From Lactarius indigo (lineage: Eukaryota; Basidiomycota; Agaricomycetes; Russulales; Russulaceae), in NCBI GenBank assembly GCA_025766275.1, contig JAFKAC010000073.1, forward strand, positions 124,001 through 188,000: 64,000 nucleotides of DNA, given 5' to 3'. The notes under the pieces were generated by a model. That model was given only the letters and a program-made list of their open reading frames with translations, did no database searches and was not told the origin of the DNA. Made by a program: the position numbers and the translations under genes. Shown one piece after another: positions 1 to 9,847 of the stretch; the first letter of the stretch is position 1; the number at the start of each line of letters is the position of its first letter.

Positions 1-2214
1 CTTCTTCTGTAGTAAGACGGCTCCCACCGCGTATCCTGATGCGTCAACTTCTAACTCGAACGGATCTTGAAGTACCGGATGCGCTAGTACCGGTTCCTCA
101 GTTACGAGGCTCTTCAGCATATTAAATGCCTTGTCTTCTTCTTCCGTCCATCGCCACTCTTCATCCTTTCACGTTAGTTTGGTGAGTGGTTTGGTGTGAT
201 TTGTGAAGCCGCGAATGAAAAGCCTGTAAAAGTTACAGAAGCTGAGGAAGGATCGAACATCCTTGACCTTTGTGGGTGTTGGCCAATCTTTGATACCCTG
301 AACTTTTACGGGGTCCATGCGAGTCACCCCCCTTTCAAGGATTACCCCCAGGTAATCCATTCGTGGCTTGTGGAACAGGCACTTCTCTAGTTTGAAGTAA
401 AGGTCGTGTTCCTCTGCCATGCGCAGTACGTCGCATACCGCTGCGATGTGGGCCGCTAGATCATGATCGAAATGAGTGGCTATCCCGATATCGTCCATAT
501 AAACACGTATTGTGGTGCCCAGGCATTTGTGTTTTGCTATCGTGTCTCGGTAGATGTGGTTCATCATTGCTTGGAAGGTTGCGGGGGAGTTGGTGAGGCC
601 GAAGAACATAACCGTAGGTTCAAAAAGGCCGAATTTAGTCTTGAACGCCGCCTTCTCTTGGTCCCCATCGTGGATGCGTATGTTGTTATAGCTGTTACGG
701 TACGGACTTGATGACTCATTACACACGACTCATGACCGGTTATGACTACGGTCCGGTATCAGTATTAGTCATGGACTCTTACTTCACATCAGTCAGCATA
801 GTAGTTCACATGTGATTGTGACTCATGTATGACTCATTCCTAGGATAGCTGTACTAGGGTTCGAGCTAGTTACGCTATTGGTTACTTACTATTCTAGCGG
901 CGCTTTAAAGCCCGCACGTACCTGTATAAGTAGTTGACTCGGAAGACCAAGAGTCCCCATCTTGGTCTTCTTCAATCCACCTCTCTGACTCGTCTCTTGT
1001 CTGCCTTAGAATTCTTCCGCTTCTATCCACCACCAAGGGATAGTACTTCTATACTTCAGCTGCAGCGTGTGCCAGTGTGCCCCTGTTCAGCTTGCGTTGG
1101 GTTGACACGTAATCCCCATTCGCCTAACTTTCGCTAAGTTGATTACGCCATCTACGCGTCCAAGTCGGACTAACGCTGGTGGAGTGTAACAATAGCCCCA
1201 TCGAATGTCGAGTTTGGTGTAAATGTGGGCATTGCTAAGGTCAAGGATTAGGTCTTGAATGAGCGGTAGTGGGTACTGGTTGCGGATGGTGTGCGAGTTA
1301 ATGACCCGGTAATCCTGTACCGGTCGTAGCTTTCCATCCTTCTTTTTAATAAAGAAAAAGGAGGATGCATATGGGGAGATGGAAGGGCGTAGATAGCCCT
1401 GCTGTAGCTTTTCTTCGAGGAAGTCCTTGAGCTCCCCCTCTTCCTTTTGCGTCATAGGATATATTTTGCAATCAATTGACGCCAGCGCCGATGGTTTGAA
1501 GTCGATTGCGTGATCCCACGGTCTTGCCGGGGGAACCCAATGCGAGGCTTGCTCGTCGAAAAGTTTACTGAATTCCACGTATACCAGCGGAAGTACGGCT
1601 GCCGTCTGTTGTTGTTTTGCTTGTATGGCCAACTCCGTCAAGGTAGTGGCCCGGGCGAAGGTCTCTTCTTCTAGTTCTCGTACGATGTCCTCCTTTTTGG
1701 CCACAATCAAGGCTCGAATGGTGGGTGAGACAAGTAGTTCTTCGGTAGTGGCCAGTACTACCGGTTGCATATCAGGGTGCATGGTTGCCATAGCCCAGCT
1801 GATAGTTGGTTCGAAGGCGCTTAGCCAAGGATAGCCCAGGACCATATCTTCACTTCCGAGGTCGGTGACCAAAAAGGTCATCTTTTTTATCTGTCCATGT
1901 GTTTTTACCTCTAGATTGACATAATGAGTGATCAACCCAGCTTTGTTTTCTGTATTATCTATGTTCCATATCTTGCGTGGTACTTCTAGTTGCTGCACCG
2001 AGATGCCGGCTCGGGCTGCCATACTTGGTCGAATAAAGTTGTCGGTCGCCCCAGAGTCGACCAGGGCGTTGGTTTCAGTCATTTGGTAATTTGTATGGAC
2101 AGTCACTGGAATTCGTAGAGATCGATAGCGTGTTGTCACAATTACAGAATTACATTGCAAGGCCCTCACCCAGACTGACGGGTTCAGGCGTCCCGAAAAC
2201 CCTCTTTTCCCCAC
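1..2214 (-). pseudogene. pol of element A: protease and RT, interrupted by a solo LTR
   Basis: The pol frame is -1 relative to gag and begins with RGFSGRLNPSVWVRALQC. The aspartic protease motif ALVDSGATDNFI follows, then the RT N-terminus (YLRPSISPYASSFFFIKKKDGK, RPVQDYR). At IRWGY the frame is cut by the LTR at 693-1191 and resumes with NNIRI, then VYMDDIGIAT (the YMDD catalytic motif) and the RT C-terminus at the window edge. A further frame change lies near 170. Not functional. Confidence 0.85.
693..1191 (+). repeat. Solo LTR of the A/B/C family, inserted in the RT gene of element A
   Basis: 499 bp with ends TGTTACGG...GTGTAACA, flanked by the perfect 5-bp duplication ATAGC (688-692 and 1192-1196). 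It has TATA (TATAAG at 925) and the self-primer site ATCTTGGTCTT at 959-969. Removing it and one ATAGC restores the RT reading frame of element A. No internal region remains, so it is the product of LTR-LTR recombination after insertion. Confidence 0.92.
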
Positions 2215-4235
2215 AAGTCTTGAAGTATGAGGTCTTTTACCTCATCCGTGCTATTGGCTACTTGTGTGAGCCACTCCTTTGCTTGTTCTCCTGCGGATTT
2301 CGTAACGGCCGCATTTATCTGCGGCATCGGCGTGGTGCTGGTCGTTGGCGACATATACCCTGGCAGCGACGGTTCGTATTGCGACACTGGGCCTTGTGGG
2401 TATCCAGTGGTCTTGGTCATTCTGCTGCTTGACAGGGTGTGTTGCCATTGTCCCTGCACACGGGGGTGGGGACAATTTCGTGAGAGATGACCTGGAGTGT
2501 GACAGTTGTAACAGAGTACGTTCCTTAGGTCCCGTTGAGACCCCCCTCATCCTCGTCCTTGCGTGCCTGGCCCTCCCCTTGGCAGGTATGGCGGTGGTGA
2601 CCAAGTGTGGGGTAGCTTATTGAAATCTATGTCTTCCGACCCTGCCAATCTCACCTTGGCTCGATCTGCCGACGTGTCCATTGCCCATGGATTTGTCTGT
2701 GGTAAATTTTGTGGGAGCGTCCATCCTGCGTTACCGCTCTGTTTCTTTGGCTGCGTCGTCGTATTTTTGTACTCGTTAAGCCTCGCTTTGAGGTGTATGT
2801 AATTCTTCTGTCTTTTGAGGACAGCCCTCTTCCAATCGTCAAACGTTACTGGGTCGTCAAATTGGAACGCATTTTTGAACAGTTCCTTGGGCAGACCCGA
2901 CGTAAAGAGGTTGATGGTTTGTGGTTCGTTCAGGTGGTAATGAGCCTTCCGTGCAAGCTGTTCAAAGTCATTGACGTACTTGTCAATGTCCTCTCCCGTC
3001 ATCTTAAAGCCCTTTCGTAGTATGGCTTGTGCTTGTTCTCTTTCTAGCGTGTTCTCGAAGCGCTGGCTGAAGCCGTCGGCGACGGCTTCCCATAGATCTC
3101 GGGTGTAGGGACTAATCCCTCGTTGTATTTGTCAATTGAGCCAGTTCAGGAAAGATAAGACCCATTCACTGACTGCGCCTCCTTTGATGTATGATAGGAA
3201 CAGGAGGCACCTCCTATAGTTGTTTCGCATGATGGGGGCGTCCAAGTTCATCCCCCAGTAGACATGCCACTGTGTCAAAAACTGGTCGACTTTGAGTCTG
3301 TCTCTGTCAAAAATTGAAGGGGGCTCGCCGGTGAGTTTCTCATTGTGATGTCCTCCTCCTCCGGCATCCCCTCCTCCACCGCCTCCTCCTCCACCTCCTG
3401 GTGGTCCTGCAGGCGGCCCTCGCGGTGGTTTGGTTCTTCGTATATCAAAAGGGACTCCTCTGCCCGGTGGTGGTGGTGGATTGTTGTTGGGCCCTCCCAT
3501 GCCTGGTGGTAGTTCTAGTGCGGGCCGTCTTCCTGATGGAGGGTCTCCTCTGTCGGACCCTATTGCTCTGAATATTGCAGCGTCATCCGCGGTCATCCGT
3601 ATTCCGGTTTCTGGGTTGATAGGCATGAGTATTTCTCTCGCCTCTGCCCGTATTGCGTGCAACTCTTCAAGCGCGACTTCTTCCATTGCTTGTGTTATGG
3701 TGGCCATGATGGCTGGCGATCGTATGTGAATAGGTTCGGGTTCTGTGATATGCGCAGACTCAGCTCGTTCAATGAGGAGATCCTGTATTGCTCCTCCGCT
3801 GCTTTCGGTTTGGTCTGGTCTTCACCCTTCGTCTGCGCTTTCGTGTTCGCTTTCTTGACTTTGTTCAGTTTCTTCAGTCACGGCTTCTCCGGTAGTGTGC
3901 TCTTGTATTTGCCCGTCAATGGGGCCCCAGTCTGCTCTGCTGTTGAGCTCCTGCGCGTCGATATCGCAGCGGTATCTTGGCCCTGCTGGCTGGATGACGT
4001 CCCAGTGTGCGTCTATTGGGTTCCACGTAACTTCCGTCCAACACAAGTGGTCGAAGTTAAACTCAACTGGCCGGAACCTGCTAGGTCCGTTGAACTCCAC
4101 GAAATATCCCGTTTCTTCTTGTCTGTCTCTCCAATTTGCTACTCCTAGGAAGCGTGTTGGGACGTTGTGATCTCCTTGTCTAGGGAGTGAATAGGGACGG
4201 AAACTCGTCCACTGATCTCTTGTTGTTACGGCCAC
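2184..4235 (-). pseudogene. gag of element A, broken
   Basis: Gag reading frame in at least three pieces. 4235-3822 is an N-terminal domain that starts at GTG, not ATG, contains FRPVEFNFDHLCW and ends at a stop. 3707-3132 holds a Gly/Pro-rich linker and the start of the capsid domain (EKLTGEPPSIFDRDR, TQWHVYWGMNLDAPIM), then a stop. 3002-2547 holds the rest of capsid and the PWAMDTSADRAKVRL linker. A frame change separates this from the last piece, 2459-2184, which ends with LQDLWGKEGFRDA. A CCHC knuckle can be read only by changing frame near 2500. The start of pol overlaps the end in the -1 frame. Gag would form the virus-like particle; this copy cannot. Confidence 0.8.
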
Positions 4236-4241
4236 GATGGG

Positions 4242-4252
4242 ATCTTGGTCTT
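4242..4252 (-). other. Primer-binding site of element A, self-priming type
   Basis: On the minus strand, two bases after the LTR end, lies AAGACCAAGAT. It is a perfect 11-nt complement of ATCTTGGTCTT inside the LTR at the expected transcription start. Tf1 of fission yeast primes reverse transcription with the first 11 nt of its own RNA in this way. I saw no tRNA 3'-end match. Confidence 0.75.
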
Positions 4253-4254
4253 AA

Positions 4255-4795
4255 TGTAACATCACCACAACGTTAGCTTGACTTGAGCTCGAAGGAGGCG
4301 GTAACAACTTAGCGAAATGCCCTTGCTGACACAACGACACGAAGGTCCATGCTCTTGCCTTAGTGAATACTCGGAGGTACACTGGCAAGACTCGATGACT
4401 TGTCACAAACAAAGTTGGACTCGAGGCGTTTTTAGAGAGTGGAAGTGGAAGAGAGAAAGAAACAAGTGACAATTCAAGAAGACCAAGATGGCGTATCTTG
4501 GTCTTCGTAAGACGGTTTAAATGCAAGTTAAGCAGGCTTACAAGCGCTGCTATGAGTCACAGTAGGTAAGCGTCCAACGTATCGCAGAAACACTGCAAAC
4601 ACTAATACTACTAGTACCTGTACTAGTATCGAGTCATAGCTGCATCACTCAGTCAGCTATCAGTCGTAATCGCCTATTGTACTACCGTATCGCCGTAGGT
4701 AAGTCCGCAACTAATCTACCTTACTGCCGTAGTTGCAACCGGTACAGTAAGGGTCCACAATCCGTATTACACAATACTCATGTCGGAACGTAACA
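4255..4795 (-). repeat. 5' LTR of element A
   Basis: 541 bp, bounded by TG...CA. On the minus strand it has a TATA-like box (4516-4523) and, 34 bp further on, the 11-nt self-primer site (4479-4489), which is the 3' arm of a 5-nt-loop hairpin. The middle is alignable with the LTRs of B and C, but the ends differ, so A is an older or divergent relative. Confidence 0.85.
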
Positions 4796-5230
4796 ATCAT
4801 TATCGTCGGCCTCGTTTCCATCATCATAGTCACCATTGTCAGCAGATTGACCCTCATCCATCCTAGCGCCCAGTGCTTCCAACTCATTGCGCTTTAGCCC
4901 CACAAGGTTGGGGCTGTGGTCGGGGTGCATTTCAGCCAATGGATAGCGATGGCTTATGTAATTGATACCCCCAACCGACGGTGAGATTCTTTAATAGTTC
5001 ATACTCAGCCGGTGCCGGCCGAGGGCGGAGATTCCGCCATAATTGATAGTCCAGCCGACGCCGGCTGGGTCGGAGATAATCGGAAATCCATGCGGATAGT
5101 TCCATGATAATGTAGGGTATCCAGAGATGCTCTTGAACTCAAATATTTGACTGAGTGAGCACTGTTTAGGTGTGTGAGATCATTGATCACCTGTTGAGAT
5201 ATGTACAGCAAATTGCATACATATCAGACA
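4796..5230 (-). other. Host or old-transposon remnant with a short coding-like exon
   Basis: On the minus strand, 4990 to 4800 is open and protein-like. It reads YISHRYPLAEMHPDHSPN, then LVGLKRNELEALGARMDEG, and passes into a very acidic tail that runs straight into the LTR of element A. The frame is stopped upstream by TAA at 4991-4993. I do not recognise the protein. It was probably interrupted by the insertion of A. The remainder, 5000-5230, has GC-rich inverted-repeat segments around 5010-5075 and no gene I can support. Confidence 0.4.
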
Positions 5231-5742
5231 TGTTACGCCCTAGCAGGGGCGTGGGTTCTAAAGGTTCTGAATCACACAAGTATCAAGCGAAGACCTCTGT
5301 TGTCTTATTGCTATGAAATACGAGTGATAAAAGTGTGGCACAAGGTGCAGCACTACTCTGTAACGTAGGACTCCTCGTCCGAAGTGTCTAACACTTCTCT
5401 ACACTTGATCTTGCTAGTGCACAGAGTATAACAGGTGTGAAGCGTTGATATAGTTCAACTGCAAAGACTTCGAAGTGTCCTGGTTAGGGACTGAGGTAGG
5501 GGATGCACAAGAAGAGGGAGATAAGGCGAGGTCACACCAAAGTACGGAGGCAAGGTTGCTAGATTGCAAACGAAGCCAAGTCTGGCTTCCTACGGTCTAT
5601 GGTACAGGTTTATATAGGACAAGGTTCCAAACAACATGAACACAAGTCCACACAATATCAAAGAGACTAAACGGAGTAAACAGAAGTTCGGATCAAAGAA
5701 ACAGCGCCATGTGGTTTAGGTCCGAAGCGTCGGATCATAACA
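5231..5742 (-). repeat. Lone LTR of the element G family
   Basis: 512 bp, TG...CA, nearly the same sequence as the two 578-bp LTRs at 35653-36230 and 43022-43599, but missing 66 bp near its right end in plus-strand coordinates. Flanking bases (AGACA and AGGGG) do not form a target-site duplication. Its right end joins directly onto a truncated E-family leader, so it marks a rearrangement rather than a clean solo insertion. Confidence 0.85.
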
Positions 5743-7341
5743 AGGGGTGCGCCAAGTGGTAAGAATGCTCTGAAGCTACTGTCGGAGTTGGGGATGCAAA
5801 TCGGGGTGAAGGGATTGGGTCAGAGGACGATTGACCTGCTCCCTGAACGTGTAGCGATGCCGAAGCAGAGGCTAAATTTGGAGTGAAATATGAATGTGGG
5901 GGGGACGGGGGCGCTGGGACAGGGAGAACGGTTTCCTGTCTCCTCCTGAAGATACGTCGAAGACGTTGACGAACGTTCGCAAATATGCGAGGCAGTTTGA
6001 AAAATGGGAGGTGGTATAATATGACGACGTGTTACGACGACCGCGAAGCGCTAAGTCGAAGGTGAATGGAGAGTCCGATCAAGCAAGACCAATACACAGT
6101 GATTGTTTCACACTGCGCGAGGCTGCGGCGATAACGGAACACTCAGGAATCGGGTAATGGGTTTGTGCAAGAACACAAGGCTGTCTGCCGCAGTCTCCTC
6201 GACCTATTGGCTGCCTCTCACGCCGAAGCGCTCTCAAACTTTTCTGTTTACTTCGCGTACAGCTGTCGCAGGCTAGGCCTGGCAGGCTTCTCCTCCACTT
6301 GCAGCTTATCTGGCGTGGTGACCAGTTCTGCAAGCAGTACCCAAACGTTCTACTGATGACCAGATAGAACGCCTATAGGCAAGCACAATCTATGCCGATT
6401 TTATGGACAATAGAGTTGTACCAAGATAGCGCAGATTCTGCGTACGAAGGTCCACAGGCAAAGAGTGAGGTGTGTGACACAGGGGACTTGTGGTCGTCAA
6501 CCACCTAGAAAGGAAAATGGAAAACGCCGGTAAGATAAAGGGGCGTGTGAAGGAAGAACTTGTCCTAATGTAGCGGTATGACTTATCGCGACAACTAGAC
6601 CAAGAGAAGGTAAGTGAACTGAACTAGTAGCACACCCAAGCCTAGCGTGGAGACAAGTCACGCGCCGAACGTACAGTCACTGCGGAGAGTATGCACACGT
6701 GAGACCTTTGTACAAGGTCAAAGGCAAGATGATCACGCAGTGGCACGCTGAGTGGAGAACCAAGAGGACAAGTTAACATTGGAGAAGTAAGGGAAGTACA
6801 AGGGAGATACGCACCTGAGTGGAGAACCAAGAGGACAAGTTGGTTCCACTCAGGACGCTACATGAGGGTTTATATACACTGCTGCGGCTGAGTTCGAATT
6901 ACTACTGAACCTTGTTACTAGAGGTACGTGTAATAGTAATGAGTCAGACACTGACACGTCGTGTCTAATAATAGCGTTATCTATTGTGCTGACTGATGCA
7001 CAGTCATTAACGCTGACAGAACAATGACGTGTCCTTATCTATGAGTCACAACCCTATAACAATGTAGTCTAGAACTATCTAGAACATTCCCTGCTTATCG
7101 TCCAATGAGAAACTATAGTACTAATAAGGAAAGTGCCCTAAGAGGTAACATCCGATAAGGAAGTTACTATCCCAGGGTCACGTGCTTGTAGGTGCACATG
7201 TTGGCATCACGTGACTAACCATCTTATCATATCTAATGATAAGGACTTGGATGTTTGAGCACAACGTTGGAGTCTCATATCTCCACCAAATAAATCTGTA
7301 AAAATACAGAAAAATAAGGCGAAAATAGAGCGTCCGTGACA
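5743..7341 (-). mobile_element. Truncated E-family Gypsy element (E-prime): 5' LTR plus leader
   Basis: Reverse-oriented copy of the first 1.6 kb of element E: an LTR (6569-7341, about 773 bp, TG...CA), a primer-binding site (6557-6566 on the plus strand) and leader sequence to 5743, corresponding to about 45515 in E. Gag, pol and the 3' LTR are missing. The right boundary falls inside the integrase gene of element B, so E-prime inserted into B and later lost its 3' part. A leader reading frame (6333-6079) conserved with element E keeps LACDSCTRSKQKS. Confidence 0.85.
6569..7341 (-). repeat. 5' LTR of E-prime
   Basis: Diverged copy of the 774-bp E LTR in reverse orientation. It retains the two GGACAAGTT-containing repeats that hold the self-primer. 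The left edge abuts the primer-binding site (AACTTGTCCT on the plus strand, then AA, then TG). Confidence 0.85.
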
Positions 7342-9111
7342 CGAGCCACTAACGTTGCGCGCGCGCTGGAAATACACCCCATGATGCAACAACCGAGGCG
7401 ACGACAAGACCCCACCATAATCAAAACATGGGTCGACGCTCACCATCTCAAGATGATAGACGGAGAGTGGTACAAGGACGGACGACTAGTGGTTACCGGA
7501 CCAATGGCAGCGTACCGGGCAATCATACAAGACCACCATGACCCGCCGGTACACAGACATCCAGGGATTAGTCGAACACAGCGAATCGTAGAACGACATC
7601 ACTGGTGGCCGAGCATTCGCAAAGACGTATACAAGTACGTCACGGGATGCGCGGACTGCCAACGGAACAAAGTCAATACCAGACCAACCCGCGCTCCCCT
7701 ACACCCAATCACCGCCATCACGGACGCCCCTCCTTTCCATACCATTGCCCTGGACTTCATCACGAAACTGCCAATCTCGCAATCGTATGACAGTATTCTG
7801 ACCGTCACGGACCACGACTGTAGTAAGGCGTCCATATTCATCCCGTGCAATGAAGAGATTACAGCGGAAGACACAGCCATTATGTACATCAATCACGTGT
7901 TCAGGCGATTCGGGTTACCGCATAAAATCATCAGTGACCGCGACCCCCGATTTACTTCCAAATTCACAAAAGAGGTGTGCCGCATACTAGGCATCCAACA
8001 GAACATCTCCACGGCCTATCATCCGCGAACGGATGGACAGTCCGAATGAACCAATCAATGGCTCGAGCAATATCTACGGTTCTGGGCTAATGAGCGGCAA
8101 GATAACTGGGCGGCGTATCTTCCCATAGCAGAATTCGCTCACAACAATTGGCCCCATGAACATACGAAGCAATCTCCATTTATGCTCTTAATGGGGTACA
8201 ATCCGACGGCTGATTGGACGGATAAGCCATCCCCGATTCCGAACGTGATCACCAGACTGACGCAATTAAAGGAAGCGCGCCAGCTGGCCCAAGACCTCCT
8301 CAAAAAGGCGCAAGATAGCTGGATCCAACACAAAGATACCCCATGCTACCGAGTTGGTGATCAAGTGTGGCTAGAAGGGAAGCATTTGCGAACCAATCAG
8401 CCCACAGCAAAGTTAGCGGCGCAACGCCACGGACCGTTTAAAGTCACCCAGGTGATGTCTCCTTACAACTACCGCCTCGAACTTCCCACACAGTGGAGCA
8501 TTCACCCAGTGTTTCACATCGATCTTCTCACACCGTACAAAAGCACCATCCTCCACGGTGAGAATTTCCCACGTCCGCCGCCGGATCTCGTGGAAGGAGA
8601 AGAGGAATACGAGGTCGAGACAGTTCTGGACTCCCGGCATTTCGGCAGAAAGAAAAAGCTGCAGTACCTGATCAAATGGAAGGGATACCCAGACTCGGAG
8701 AATCAGTGGGTCGATAAGGACGACGTATTCGCTCCGGAAGCAATAAAGGAGTACCAAGCGGGCCGGACAACCGCACGACATCTTATAAGCCAACCCCCGG
8801 ACGATCAGGGAGAGTATCCCTCCTACATCCGATCCTCTCGTACTTCTATGCCCACTTCTCCCCTCAGACATGTCACCACGGCGATCCTCCTCGACCAAGT
8901 CGCACAAGACACCGCCAGCCTCCTTGAAGACGACGAAGAAACCGTGGTTCCAGCGGTCCAGCTCACTCCGTACACACCTGCAAACATGCGAACGGGGCAT
9001 ATCACCGCTCAAGAATGGGCTAATGTCTTACAGAGGTTCCCCGACCCGACGCAACAGCCCGACGACGAGCAGCAGTCTGCCGTCCCTCACATCTTCCGAG
9101 ATGACGACGGT
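7342..9111 (+). pseudogene. pol of element B: integrase and chromodomain (one in-frame stop)
   Basis: Reading frame with the linker after RNase H (LEIHPMMQQPRRRQDPTIIK), the integrase zinc finger (HPGISRTQRIVERHHWWPS, CADCQRNK) and the catalytic core (ALDFITKLP, ISDRDPRFTS, DGQSE). The GPY/F region follows (AAQRHGPFKVTQVMSPYNYR), then a chromodomain (EEEYEVETVLDSRHFG, LIKWKGYPDSENQW). A single TGA at 8047-8049 stands where homologues have CGA (DGQSERTNQ), a CpG to TpG change. The frame is then cut by element D. It continues in the same frame at 23487. Confidence 0.85.
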
Positions 9112-9827
9112 TGTTACGGACTGGACTTGTTTTGACTTTACTATTAGTTTCTTACTTACACTTGCATTTGCGGGAAAGTCTTTCCTTTCTTGGCTTTCCC
9201 TTTCTTGGACTTGCTGCGCACTAGGAGCCTTAAGATTCTCTCCTAGTGCAAAGTGAGACAATGAGACACTCATTGTCCTTATAAGTCTTTATTACTACTA
9301 TACTTGGGCTAAATGCACCCTTTTATGGCAGGTGTCTCACTTTTGTTAAAACTGAGACATGTCTCACTTGCCTTTTATATCCTTGTTTCTTCTCACACTT
9401 ACTGCGGATAGCTGTGCACCCTTTCTTCCTTTTCCCGTGCCTGCTGCGGATTGCTGTACTTTCTTCTCACGCTTACTGTGGATTGCTGTGTTACTTCTCA
9501 CGCTTGCTGCGGATTGCGCCATTTGTTTGTTCCGCACAAACAAACCTTTTTCTATATAAGTCGTGGCCCTAGGTAGCTTGTATCCTTAGACTCGACTTCT
9601 TTACCATCACAGTATACATTGTTTTCCCATTCCCTTGGGGTAACTCTCTGCTGAACCGTCGAACCTCTTGAACCCCTGAACTCCTCTCACATCTTGAGTA
9701 TTGTGTCATACTCTGAGATCCTTGTTAACCACTTAAACCTTGCCATTATCGGCTGAACCCTCGCTCATTGACATAGAAAGACCAGACTTGCTCACGCCGA
9801 GCTGAACGTTCCTACTGTAACGTTACA
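9112..9827 (+). repeat. 5' LTR of element D
   Basis: 716 bp, TG...CA. TATATAAG at 9553-9560 and the self-primer site AGACTCGACTT at 9588-9598, 35 bp downstream, fix a likely transcription start. The region before TATA has several near-repeats of CTGCGGATTGCTG. Confidence 0.9.
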
Positions 9828-9829
9828 TT

Positions 9830-9840
9830 AAGTCGAGTCT
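9830..9840 (+). other. Primer-binding site of element D, self-priming type
   Basis: AAGTCGAGTCT, two bases after the LTR end, is a perfect 11-nt complement of AGACTCGACTT at 9588-9598 in the LTR. Confidence 0.75.
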
Positions 9841-9847
9841 CTCCACC

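Larger units (their letters stand above)
1..4795 (-). mobile_element. Ty3/Gypsy element A (chromovirus type), 5' part, decayed
   Basis: Minus-strand LTR retrotransposon entering from the left edge, so its integrase and 3' LTR lie outside the window. From right to left it holds the 5' LTR (4255-4795), primer-binding site, a broken gag, protease and the first half of the RT. Frame breaks in gag and a solo LTR inside RT show it is dead. Its proteins resemble those of element C (25286-32876) more than those of D, E or G, so A, B and C form one family. The 5 bp outside the LTR, 4796-4800, should be one copy of its target-site duplication, but the partner is not in the window. Confidence 0.9.

Noticed and set aside
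5000..5080. Terminal inverted repeats of a DNA transposon around CAGCCGG...CCGGCTG
   Set aside because: The arms are short and imperfect, with no duplication or transposase nearby; more likely a GC-rich hairpin.
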